Origin: Streptomyces sp. NBC_01445
Lineage (GTDB): Bacteria > Actinomycetota > Actinomycetes > Streptomycetales > Streptomycetaceae
Assembly: GCF_035918235.1 (NCBI RefSeq)
Contig: NZ_CP109485.1
Coordinates: 9,145,001 to 9,209,000 of the forward strand
Reading direction: 5' to 3'
DNA length: 64,000 nucleotides
The notes beneath the pieces were generated by a model. The model did no database searches. It worked only from the letters and a program-made list of their open reading frames with translations, and was not told the origin of the DNA. The position numbers and the translations under genes are program-made. Of this stretch, positions 27,601-34,537 are shown one piece after another. Each line of letters starts with the position of its first letter. Position 1 is the stretch's first letter.

Positions 27601-27759
27601 ACCACACCCGTCCCGAACACCGGCGACTGGGACACCTACCAGGCCACACCCGCCGTCCCGGTCGACGCGCTGACCGGCACACACAAGCTGTACCTCGTGT
27701 TCAAGTCCCCGCAGGACAACTCGTTCGACGTGGACGCCGTGCAGTTCAGCAACCCGTAG
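24631..27759 (+). CDS. Secreted ThuA / PQQ-type sugar dehydrogenase / PKD / CBM fusion
   Basis: A 1042-residue exported multidomain protein. The signal peptide covers residues 1 to about 36. A ThuA-like (class I glutamine amidotransferase fold) domain spans about 41-270 (FRALLFTKAVGYVHGSIPDG, GGKGVVAIHNTLD). A glucose/sorbosone dehydrogenase beta-propeller spans about 285-715 (GGEDGLVGMELDPSF, EPGHTGGAVEFGPDRTLYLGVGD, GFRNPFRFNVDP). A PKD domain is at about 720-800 (DPDGDPLTYAWDFDGDG), then a linker and a CBM6-like C-terminal domain from about 920 (AEYYDGQSGTRVV). It probably oxidises or binds a carbohydrate outside the cell. It lies 69 bases after the epimerase on the same strand, with AAAGGA upstream of ATG 24631. 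Confidence 0.9.
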   Translation: MGCHARDIRGMRRAALALLTALLLAVGFLPTGATAAGKAPAFRALLFTKAVGYVHGSIPDGIKMVEEEAAANNFEVVQTDDSTVFDDAKLKDFDVIIMLQNSGMVWDTDGQREALQKYVRGGKGVVAIHNTLDMGVEEQFPWWDETINGGAHMPAHSPGVLQGTAKVADRVHPSTKGLPERWERPEEWYNFDKDPRGDVHVLVTADETTYDPGGSAMGADHPISWCRNAEGGKVWATAMGHDSASYTEPAFRSHVLGGIQWAAGNKPGDCGGTVWSGYEKTALDDNTADPMELDVAKDGKVFYIQRSGEVKVYDPATHATATAGKLDVYTGGEDGLVGMELDPSFKDNHWIYLYYAPKDAKDDVNRLSRFTVKSDNTLDLGSEKKLLDVPAYRDRSFPEPGHTGGAVEFGPDRTLYLGVGDDTPPNLDPDWQGYAPIDWRPGKQMLDAARTAGNTNDLRGKILRIKPTNAGGYTIPKGNLFAKGTAKTRPEIYAMGFRNPFRFNVDPKNGALHVSDYGPDRGAPTTDRGPEGLVEYNVIKKPGNYGWPFCHGNNQPYAPYNPDTKEVGAKFDCDKPVNPSPNNTGLKDLPPVQQPVIWYGYGKSKEFPEMGEGGSAPMSGPVYHYDAKNPSKTKFPAYFEGASFFYEWARDQVKEIRFDQDGKLLKINDFLKTAKFAKPMDMTFGPDGSLYVLEWGSQFGGGNNDSGLYRIDYAQGQRVPIAEAKASVTNGPTPLEVSFSSEGSKDPDGDPLTYAWDFDGDGTYDSTEASPSHTYTAKGDFNAQLKVTDSTGKSGYANVPVTAGNTAPKVKIEFPVDGKLIDFGDKIPYKVTVTDPEDGTVDCSKVTVNPALGHDDHEHPTTDIPGCEGTVDTGDLGGHPEGADLTYVLNAKYTDKGGDGVSALTGYGRSVLQPRHKQAEYYDGQSGTRVVAQEGAENGKRIGDVSDGDWVQFDPMSVEGIGQVSYKLSSPYGVGSIELRADAPDGKLLATTPVPNTGDWDTYQATPAVPVDALTGTHKLYLVFKSPQDNSFDVDAVQFSNP

Positions 27760-27790
27760 CCGTTGCTCAGAGCCTCAGTAGCTCTCAGCA

Positions 27791-27812
27791 TTCCGGGCAT
27801 TGCGGCCCGGAA
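27791..27812 (-). ncRNA. Hairpin at the 3' end of tnpB, likely part of its omega RNA
   Basis: TTCCGGGC and GCCCGGAA form a perfect 8-bp stem with a 6-base loop, 12-33 bases beyond the tnpB stop on the minus strand. TnpB guide (omega) RNAs usually overlap the 3' end of tnpB and end in a hairpin at the element's right end, the guide being the flanking DNA. Only the hairpin is seen; the extent of the RNA is inferred. Confidence 0.4.
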
Positions 27813-27823
27813 GGTCCGTCTCA

Positions 27824-29281
27824 TCACCAAAGCGTGAGTGCTTCGGCTTGAGTACGGTCTCTCGTTTCCGTCTGCCGTTGGTGCGGCAGGGTTGCGCCAC
27901 CTGCCCGCCCGCCCGTGGCCTTGCGGCTGCGGGCGGTTGCGCGGGTCTTACGGTCAGCTCCACGAGGCTTCGACGCCGCCGGGGCGGTGTCCTGGTCTCC
28001 GGCCACTCCGGTACCAGTTACTGCGGCTGCCGCGAGGGCTGCGAGGTTGAGTGCGGCGTTTTCGTCCCGGTCGATGACCAGGCCGCAGGCGTCGCATTCG
28101 TAGGTTCGAACGTGCAGCGGCAGCTTGACTTTCACTGCGCCGCACTCGGAACAGGTCTTCGAGGAGGGGTACCAGCGGTCCGCGAGCACGATGCGGGTGG
28201 CTTGGCGCTGGCGGGTCTTGTAGTCGAGCTGGTGGCGGATCTGGCCGAATCCGGCGTCGGCGATCCGGCGGGCCAGGCGCCGGTTGCGGAGCATCCCGGC
28301 GACGTTGAGGTCCTCGATCACGATGGTGCCGTACTCGGCCGCGACGCTCGTGGTGAGTTTGTGTAGGGCGTCTTCGCGGAGGTTCGCTACGCGGTGGTGG
28401 ACCTTGTTCCGCTGGGCGTTGGCCTTCTCCCACCGCTTCGAGGGCTTGTGTCCGGTGCGTCGGTCGGGGCCCTGGCGTCGGGAGACGACGCGGGAGGCGC
28501 GGCGCAGCTGCTTGCGTGCCCGGTCGTAGTGCCCGGGGTTGGCGACAACGCGGATCTCGCCGGTGGTGTCGGCCATGACAGCGAGGGTCTTCACGCCGAG
28601 ATCGATCCCGACCGCCGTGTCCGGCCGGGCGACCCGGCCGAGGTCCTGCTTCACCTCTACCTGGAAGGAGACGAACCAGCGCCCCCGCTCGTGCCGCACA
28701 GTTGCGGACAGAACCCGGGCCTTTTCGGCCTGGACGCGGGTGAGGAGTTTGACGGTGGGCTCGTAGGTGCGGATCGTGCCCAGCCTCGGCAGCGTGACGT
28801 GCCGGCCGTCGGCATCGACGCGGATCGTGCCGGTGGTGAACCGGCAGGCGAGGCGCGCTTTCCGCTTCGACTTGAACCGCGGCGCACCCATCTTCCGGCC
28901 GTGGCGCTTGCCCTGCTTGGACTTGGAGTAGTTGTCGAACGCGGCCGACGCGTTGGCCAGCCCGGTGGAGTACGCCTCCTTAGAGTTCTCTCCCCACCAG
29001 TGCGCGAATCTGGGGTCGGTGTGCTTGGCGGCGTTGAATGCCTTGCGCAGCGACGGCAACGACCACGGCCGCCACTGCGTCAGCCCGGCCTCGGGCACGC
29101 CGTACGTCTCCTCGGCCTTGCGCTGCCACCACGAGGCGGTCACCCAGCCCACAGCCCAGTTGTACGCGGCACGTGCGGCGCCGCAGTGCGAACGCATCGC
29201 GGCCTGCTGTGCGGCGTTCGGGTTCAGAGCGAACCGGTACGCCTGGACCACGAACCCGGGCTGCGGCCGGAACTTCTTCAC
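27824..29281 (-). CDS. tnpB: TnpB RNA-guided nuclease of the IS607 element
   Basis: A 485-residue TnpB, ancestor family of Cas12. An N-terminal HTH_OrfB-like part (AYRFALNPNAAQQAAMRSHCGAARAAYNW) leads into a split RuvC domain with Asp227 (GIDLGVKTL), Glu323 (IVIEDLNVAGM) and Asp406 (DRDENAALN), all intact. The zinc finger has Cys377/Cys380 and Cys396/Cys399. The C-terminal 70 residues are a basic, low-complexity tail that probably overlaps the guide RNA. GTG 29281 overlaps the stop of the recombinase gene. The protein looks active. Confidence 0.93.
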   Translation of the reverse strand: MKKFRPQPGFVVQAYRFALNPNAAQQAAMRSHCGAARAAYNWAVGWVTASWWQRKAEETYGVPEAGLTQWRPWSLPSLRKAFNAAKHTDPRFAHWWGENSKEAYSTGLANASAAFDNYSKSKQGKRHGRKMGAPRFKSKRKARLACRFTTGTIRVDADGRHVTLPRLGTIRTYEPTVKLLTRVQAEKARVLSATVRHERGRWFVSFQVEVKQDLGRVARPDTAVGIDLGVKTLAVMADTTGEIRVVANPGHYDRARKQLRRASRVVSRRQGPDRRTGHKPSKRWEKANAQRNKVHHRVANLREDALHKLTTSVAAEYGTIVIEDLNVAGMLRNRRLARRIADAGFGQIRHQLDYKTRQRQATRIVLADRWYPSSKTCSECGAVKVKLPLHVRTYECDACGLVIDRDENAALNLAALAAAAVTGTGVAGDQDTAPAASKPRGADRKTRATARSRKATGGRAGGATLPHQRQTETRDRTQAEALTLW

Positions 29282-29853
29282 TCGGCGGCCTCACCGGTCG
29301 CCACGGCCACCGCGCGGGCGGCCCGGTTCTTCGCCGCCCGCCGCCCGTACAGGCGCGCGCACATCGACGTCAGCACTTCGGTGACGTCGCGCACCAGGTC
29401 ATCGGCTGTCTCGGTGGGGTCGAGGACAACCAGGCGACGCCCAGACGCGGACAAGACGGCTTCGAGGTGCTCGACGCCGAACCGGGCCAGCCGGTCTCGA
29501 TGCTCGACCACGATCACCACCGCCTGCGGGTCTGACAGAACCCGGTGCAGCTTGCGCCGACGGCCGTTCAATCCCGAGCCGACCTCGGTCACGACCTCCG
29601 CGACCGGCAGGCCGAGACCAGTCGCCCCCTGGACCACGCGGGCCACCTGCCGGTCAAGGTCCGACTTCTGGTCCGCTGACGACACTCGGCAGTACGCCAC
29701 GACGCGGCCAGGCGCCTGCGAAGCGGGCTCGTCGACCAGCCACGTGCCGGACGGCGTCTGGCGCACTGGGACCGGCATACGGCCCTCTTTCGCCCACGTC
29801 CACGCGGTCTGGTAGTGCACGCCATTGCGCGCCGCCCACTCGGAAAGCTTCAC
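29278..29853 (-). CDS. tnpA: IS607-family serine recombinase (TnpA)
   Basis: A 191-residue transposase. It has an N-terminal MerR-like HTH (MKLSEWAARNGVHYQTAWTWAKEG) and then a resolvase domain with RVVAYCRVSSADQKSDLDRQ; the serine in RVSSADQ is the expected nucleophile. EHRDRLARFGVEHLEAVL contains the conserved arginines. This N-terminal HTH order, reversed from ordinary resolvases, marks IS607. The C-terminus is basic (RRAAKNRAARAVAV). It is complete and translationally coupled to tnpB. Confidence 0.92.
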   Translation of the reverse strand: MKLSEWAARNGVHYQTAWTWAKEGRMPVPVRQTPSGTWLVDEPASQAPGRVVAYCRVSSADQKSDLDRQVARVVQGATGLGLPVAEVVTEVGSGLNGRRRKLHRVLSDPQAVVIVVEHRDRLARFGVEHLEAVLSASGRRLVVLDPTETADDLVRDVTEVLTSMCARLYGRRAAKNRAARAVAVATGEAAE

Positions 29854-29986
29854 ACAATCAAGATAGCGGATGAGAAAGGCTGAGATTCACTGATGACTCA
29901 CGCAACAGTTGGTCGCCCCTAGGGACAAGGGCACACGAGAATCCGCGGTGCGCCGCTGTCCTGGCGCACCGCGGATTCCTGTCCCC

Positions 29987-31165
29987 TCAGCGAGTGCCGA
30001 CCGCCGCACGCACGGCCCTGCGGGCCAGCTGGCAGTCGTCGTGCAGCCGCCTCAGCAGCAGCCGCTGTTCCTCGCCGGACGGCGCAGCACCGTGCGGGGC
30101 TGTGCCCGATGCCGCCGGGGTCGTGTCGTGCATCGAACGCTGCACGGCCGTCTCGTACGTCCGGATCTCCCGCGTCAGTACGAGCATCAGGTTCACCAGG
30201 AACGCGTCCCGCGCCGCGGGACCGCCGGACTGCGCGAGCTGGCTGATCTGGCGGCGCGCCACCGGCGCGTCACCGAGCACCGACCACAGCGTCGCCAGGT
30301 CGTACCCCGGCAGATACCAGCCCGCGTGCTCCCAGTCCACGAGTACCGGGCCCGCCGGTGACAGCAGGATGTTCGACAGCAGTGCGTCACCGTGACAGAA
30401 CTGGCCCATGCCCTGGCGGCCCGACGAGTGCGCGATGCCGTGCAGCAGCTTCTGCAGATCGCCCATGTCCCGGTCGGTGAGCAGCCCGAGGTCGTGGTAG
30501 CGGGAGATCCGGTCCGCGTAGTCGAGCGGCGCGTTGAACGTGCCGGCCGGCGGACGCCAGAGGTTGAGCCGGCAGATCGCGCTGAGCGCGGCCCGCACGT
30601 CCGCCCGGGGCGGTGCCTCGGCCGGGTGCCGCTGCAGGGCGGCGACCCGGCCGGGCATCCGCTCGATCACCAGCGTGCAGTTGTCGGGGTCCGCGGCGAT
30701 GAGCCGCGGCACCCGGACCGGTGGCCGGTGCCGGACGAACGAGCGGTATGCAGCTATCTCGTGGCGGATCCGCTCGGCCCAGATCGGGGAGTGGTCCACT
30801 AAACACTTGGCGACGGCGGTGCTGCGCCCTGTGGTGCCGACGAGCAGCACGGACCGTCCACTGCGGCGCAGCACCTGCACCGGATTGAACTCCGGGCAGA
30901 TCCGGTGCACCGAGGCGATCGCCGCGCGCAGCTGCGCCCCCTGGGGGCCGGACAAGTCGAGTCTCCCGCTGAGCGGTTGGGTGCCGAGCCCCGGGACGCG
31001 CCTGGTCCGACCGGAGCCGAGCGCTGCGGCCGCAGGTCGCGCGGGGTCGAGATACGGGCCGCCGCCCGCCGGTGGGGCCTCCCCTGCGCGGCCGTTGCCG
31101 CGAGCCGGGGGCCGGGCGTAGAGCGGCCGGGGCGGGGCGGACACGGAGGACGATGCTGCGTACAT
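29987..31165 (-). CDS. Aminoglycoside-phosphotransferase-like kinase
   Basis: A 392-residue APH/choline-kinase-fold protein. The N-terminal 80 residues are Pro/Gly/Arg-rich and probably disordered. The kinase core starts near residue 100. Its catalytic loop is [18 protein letters not shown] and the metal-binding motif is [21 protein letters not shown]. The substrate is unknown; real aminoglycoside resistance is not implied. ATG 31165 ([14 protein letters not shown]) is taken as start. It is divergent from the Nsd-type regulator gene with a 233-base gap full of short repeats, so the two may be co-regulated. Confidence 0.82.
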   Translation of the reverse strand: MYAASSSVSAPPRPLYARPPARGNGRAGEAPPAGGGPYLDPARPAAAALGSGRTRRVPGLGTQPLSGRLDLSGPQGAQLRAAIASVHRICPEFNPVQVLRRSGRSVLLVGTTGRSTAVAKCLVDHSPIWAERIRHEIAAYRSFVRHRPPVRVPRLIAADPDNCTLVIERMPGRVAALQRHPAEAPPRADVRAALSAICRLNLWRPPAGTFNAPLDYADRISRYHDLGLLTDRDMGDLQKLLHGIAHSSGRQGMGQFCHGDALLSNILLSPAGPVLVDWEHAGWYLPGYDLATLWSVLGDAPVARRQISQLAQSGGPAARDAFLVNLMLVLTREIRTYETAVQRSMHDTTPAASGTAPHGAAPSGEEQRLLLRRLHDDCQLARRAVRAAVGTR

Positions 31166-31297
31166 GGGCGAACAGATCCCTTCGTGTGCCTGCGAGTTGC
31201 CTGCGCCACCCGCCCCGGGGAACCGTGGTGCACCCTGGGGAGTGAGCCGCGGCAACCGGGTCGGGGTGGCGCATTCCTACCTGACACCCGGTGCCCA

Positions 31298-31339
31298 CTG
31301 GCACACCATCTGGCGCACCCTGGCGAACCCTGGCGAATA
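31298..31339 (+). repeat. Four CTGGC repeats at helical spacing
   Basis: CTGGC words start at 31298, 31310, 31320 and 31330. The last three are decamers CTGGCGCACC, CTGGCGAACC and CTGGCGAATA with an exact 10-base period. They lie 60-100 bases before the GTG of the Nsd-type regulator. Repeats on one face of the helix suggest cooperative protein binding. Confidence 0.5.
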
Positions 31340-31352
31340 GTCGCTCTGCAAC

Positions 31353-31371
31353 TGACAGAGGGTTACTGTCA
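31353..31371. promoter_or_regulatory. Inverted repeat upstream of the Nsd-type regulator
   Basis: TGACAG and CTGTCA are perfect arms separated by AGGGTTA. A TACTGT word (31364-31369) that could be a -10 box overlaps the right arm, so the site could be an autoregulatory operator 28 bases before GTG 31399. Confidence 0.4.
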
Positions 31372-31398
31372 ACTCAGCCGAGAACCTGGGGGCTTGAC

Positions 31399-32898
31399 GT
31401 GAACGGACAACCCAACACCCGCCTGAACGACCTGTTCGGCCTCGCCGGCTGGTCCAAGGGGGAGCTCGCGAGGCTGGTCAACCGGCAGGCGGCGGCCATG
31501 GGCCACCCACAGCTGTCGACCGACACCTCACGGGTGCGGCGTTGGATCGACATGGGAGAGATCCCGCGCGATCCGGTTCCACGGGTGCTGGCGGCGCTGT
31601 TCACCGAGCGACTCGGCCGTGTCGTGACCATCGAGGACCTCGGTCTGGTCCGGCACGGGCGCACGGGGAAACGGCGTGACGACGGGGCTGTGCAACACCC
31701 CGACGGAATGCCATGGGCGCCCGAGCGGACAGCTGCGGTCCTCACCGAATTCACGGGAATGGACCTCATGCTCAACCGACGCGGCTTGGTGGGCGCGGGT
31801 GCCGCGCTTGCCACAGGATCTGTACTCAGCGGCGCCATGCATGACTGGCTGCACACCGATCCGGCCCTCGCGGCCGACGCCCCACGTTTCGAAGACCCCC
31901 TGCACGCCGACCCCGCTGGGTTCGACCGCTATGAGGCCGCCCCCATCGGGTCGCAGGAGATCGAGGAACTGGAGCGCTCCGTCGAGGTGTTCCGGGCCTG
32001 GGACGCGGCCCGCGGTGGCGGCCTGCAACGCAAGGCGGTGGTGGGCCAGCTCAACGAAGTGGGCGGCATGCTCAGCTACCGGCACCCCGACCATCTCCAG
32101 CGGCGCCTGTGGGGCGTCGCTGCCAACCTGGCCGTCCTCGCGGGCTGGATGTCGCACGACGTCGGCCTCGAACCCACGGCCCAGAAGTACTTCGTCATCG
32201 CCGCGCACGCGGCGCGGGAGGGCGGCGACCGGCCGCGCGCCGGGGAGGCCCTGTCCAGGGCGGCCCGTCAGATGGTGCACCTCGGCCGGCCCGACGACGC
32301 ACTCGACCTCATGAAGCTCGCCAAGTCCGGATCCGGCGACCAGACCCTGCCGCGTACCCGGGCGATGCTCTACACCATCGAGGCCTGGGCACAGGCGTCG
32401 ATGGGCAAGGGCCAGGCCATGCGGCGCACCCTCGGCCAGGCGGAGGACCTCTTCGTCTCCGACAAGGGCGACGTCCCGCCGCCCAGCTGGATGCAGATGT
32501 TCGACGAGGCGGACCTGCACGGGATGCAGGCCCTGGCGTACCGCACCCTCGCCGACCACGAGCCGGCCGCGGCGAACACGGCGCAGCGCCACGCCAAGGA
32601 AGCCCTCGAACTGCGGGCGAACGGGCGGCAGCGGTCGCAGATCTTCGACTACATCTCGCTCGCGTCGGCCCTGTTCATCGCCGACGACCCGGAGCAGGCC
32701 GACCGGTACGCGCGCCTGGCGCTGGTGTCGATGGGGGCCAACTCCTCCCATCGCACCTGGGACCGGCTCCGCGAGATGTACCGGCTCACCGGGCAGTACG
32801 CGAGCTACCCGAAGATCGTGGACCTGCGTGAGGAGATCAAGCTCGCGCTGCCGAAGCCCCCCGGAAAGCCCACGGGAGGCAAGCGCGCCCAGGCGTGA
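31399..32898 (+). CDS. NsdA/NsdB-type regulator with N-terminal DNA-binding region and TPR-like repeats
   Basis: A 499-residue protein. The N-terminal 90 residues (LNDLFGLAGWSKGELARLVNRQ, then STDTSRVRRWIDMGEIPRDPVPRVLAALFTERLG) look like an HTH domain. The rest is helical and repeat-like, in TPR style (AGEALSRAARQMVHLGRPDDALDLM; EADLHGMQALAYRTLADHEPAAANTAQRHAKEALEL). A hydrophobic stretch near residue 140 (RRGLVGAGAALATGSVLSGA) resembles a Tat or membrane signal but is internal. From memory this is the family of Streptomyces NsdA/NsdB, negative regulators of antibiotic production and differentiation. GTG 31399 is the best start. Confidence 0.75.
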   Translation: MNGQPNTRLNDLFGLAGWSKGELARLVNRQAAAMGHPQLSTDTSRVRRWIDMGEIPRDPVPRVLAALFTERLGRVVTIEDLGLVRHGRTGKRRDDGAVQHPDGMPWAPERTAAVLTEFTGMDLMLNRRGLVGAGAALATGSVLSGAMHDWLHTDPALAADAPRFEDPLHADPAGFDRYEAAPIGSQEIEELERSVEVFRAWDAARGGGLQRKAVVGQLNEVGGMLSYRHPDHLQRRLWGVAANLAVLAGWMSHDVGLEPTAQKYFVIAAHAAREGGDRPRAGEALSRAARQMVHLGRPDDALDLMKLAKSGSGDQTLPRTRAMLYTIEAWAQASMGKGQAMRRTLGQAEDLFVSDKGDVPPPSWMQMFDEADLHGMQALAYRTLADHEPAAANTAQRHAKEALELRANGRQRSQIFDYISLASALFIADDPEQADRYARLALVSMGANSSHRTWDRLREMYRLTGQYASYPKIVDLREEIKLALPKPPGKPTGGKRAQA

Positions 32899-32956
32899 CC
32901 CTCCGGGGCACGTGGCCCGAATTCAACAAGTAGCTGTCTGCAACCAGCTGTCCGCG

Positions 32957-34387
32957 TCAGGAGCCGATCCTGGCGACCAGCACACAGGCCTCGTCCGCGC
33001 GCTCGTGCGCGGCGAACTCCTCGAAGACCGTCCGCACACAGTCCTGCGCGGTGGCGGCCTCGGCGAGTCGTGGCGCGAGATCGAGGAGCCTGTTCGCCGC
33101 CGCGGCGCCGCTGCGGTGGGGGACCAGGCCGTCGGTGTGCAGCAGCAGCAGATCGCCTGCGCGGAGCGTCTCCTCGGCCAGCCCGTACGTGGCACCGGGT
33201 GTCGCTCCGAGCAGCACGCCCTCCGGCGGCGTCAGCGCACGCCCCACCCCGTCGCGGAAGAGCAGCGGGGCGGGGTGTCCCGCCTGCGCCCAGGTCAAGG
33301 TACGTGACCGGGGATCGTAGCGGCAGCAGACCGCGCTGCCCAGTGACGGCTGAACCGACGTGTCGGTCAGCTGGTTGAGCCAGCCCATCAGCTCGTCGGG
33401 GCGGGTCCCCGTGACGGCCATGCCGCGCAGGGCGCCGAGGAGCATCGCCACGCCGGAGGTCACGGCCACGCCGTGTCCGGTCAGGCCGCCCACGCTTAAC
33501 AGGGTCTGTCCGTCCGGCAGTTCGAGCGCGTCGTACCAGTCGCCGCCGACGAGTTCGCCCGTCGACGACGGCAGATGGCGGGCCGCGAGGTCGAGATCGT
33601 GCGGTGCGCCCTGGGAGAACCGCAGGGAGCCACGCCACGGCGGCAGCACGGCCTCCTGGAGCTCGACCGCGAGCCGGTGTTCCGTCTGCTCGATGTGCCG
33701 CCGGCGCTGGAGCGAGTCATGGGTCTCGCGTACGGTCCGCTGGGTGCGGCGCAGCTCGCTGACGTCGCGCAGGACCGCCCACATCGAGGCGGTGGAGCCG
33801 TCGGCGTCGAGCACGGGCTCGCCCATCATGTGCACAGTGCGGGCGGTGCCGTTGGTACGCAGGATGCGGAACTCGCCGTCGATCGGCTTCCCCTCGATGA
33901 GGCAGTCCGTCACCATCCTGGTGAGCATGGCCTGGTCATCGGTGTGCACGACGGACGGGAGTTCGTCGAGGGTCAGCGGGGGTGCGTCGGGGCTGCGGCC
34001 GAGGATCTGGAACAGCTCCCCGGACCAGCTCGCCTCGTCGGTGAGGAGATTCCACTCGGCGCTGCCCACGCGGCTGAGCAGGGAACCGCTCGGCGGCTCG
34101 GCAGGCGCACAGTCGCGGGCCTCGGGGATCAGCGAATCCACGGTCGGGCGCGGTGGCCCGTCGCGCAGCTGCGCCAAGTGCTTGTCGAGATCGCTGAGTT
34201 GGTGCACGGCGAGCTCGTAGAGGGCGCGCTGCCAGCGTCGCTCGGGGTCGCCGTCGTCCGAAATGGCCTCGCGGCGCACGGCGTCGACATCACCGAGCAG
34301 CCGACGCGTCTGCGTGATCAGCGCGTCGACCGAACCGTGCTCCGGCGGCTGGGCGGCGGGGCGGTCCGCGAAGACATGGGGAGGCAT
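32957..34387 (-). CDS. PAS-domain PP2C (SpoIIE-type) phosphatase
   Basis: A 476-residue signalling phosphatase. After an N-terminal helical region of about 100 residues, a PAS fold (about 105-235) reads GSAEWNLLTDEASWSGELFQILG and EFRILRTNGTARTVHMMGEPVLDADG. A linker helix precedes the PPM/SpoIIE phosphatase domain (about 255-476) with GELVGGDWYDALELPDG, SVGGLTGHGVAVTSG, WAQAGHPAPLLFRDG and LLLLHTDGLV; the final DE motif reads ADEACVLVARIGS. The GDxxGHG-like aspartate is replaced in SVGGLTGHG (Gly where Asp is usual), so metal binding may be altered. Such enzymes dephosphorylate anti-anti-sigma factors. Start ATG 34387, behind GGAG. Confidence 0.87.
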   Translation of the reverse strand: MPPHVFADRPAAQPPEHGSVDALITQTRRLLGDVDAVRREAISDDGDPERRWQRALYELAVHQLSDLDKHLAQLRDGPPRPTVDSLIPEARDCAPAEPPSGSLLSRVGSAEWNLLTDEASWSGELFQILGRSPDAPPLTLDELPSVVHTDDQAMLTRMVTDCLIEGKPIDGEFRILRTNGTARTVHMMGEPVLDADGSTASMWAVLRDVSELRRTQRTVRETHDSLQRRRHIEQTEHRLAVELQEAVLPPWRGSLRFSQGAPHDLDLAARHLPSSTGELVGGDWYDALELPDGQTLLSVGGLTGHGVAVTSGVAMLLGALRGMAVTGTRPDELMGWLNQLTDTSVQPSLGSAVCCRYDPRSRTLTWAQAGHPAPLLFRDGVGRALTPPEGVLLGATPGATYGLAEETLRAGDLLLLHTDGLVPHRSGAAAANRLLDLAPRLAEAATAQDCVRTVFEEFAAHERADEACVLVARIGS

Positions 34388-34537
34388 GACGTACTCCGAT
34401 ACAGGCGCGGCACGACCAAGACTGACGGAAGGACCGGTAATGACTGTTGCACAGCCGGACAGGCCCCGTAAGGGGTTTGGCAACACCCGGTGCGGTGATG
34501 CTTCTGGCATATACCTGAGTCCTCCCGGGCGTCCGGT

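Larger units (their letters stand above)
27791..29853 (-). mobile_element. IS607-type element (TnpA serine recombinase plus TnpB)
   Basis: A two-gene element: a MerR-HTH/serine recombinase gene and a TnpB gene overlapping by GTGA. This is the IS607 arrangement. Its outer limits are uncertain because IS607 elements lack terminal inverted repeats and target duplications. I place the right end at or beyond the hairpin at 27791-27812 and the left end somewhere in 29854-29986. It sits between the sugar operon and the APH-like gene and disrupts no recognisable gene. Confidence 0.75.

Noticed and set aside
29987..31165. Aminoglycoside resistance gene
   Set aside because: Only the general APH kinase fold is supported; the long disordered head and conserved chromosomal setting beside an Nsd-type regulator argue for another substrate.
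31298..31339. Phased CTGGC repeats, considered as a CRISPR array
   Set aside because: The repeats touch each other with no spacers and there are no cas genes; they fit a protein-binding array better.
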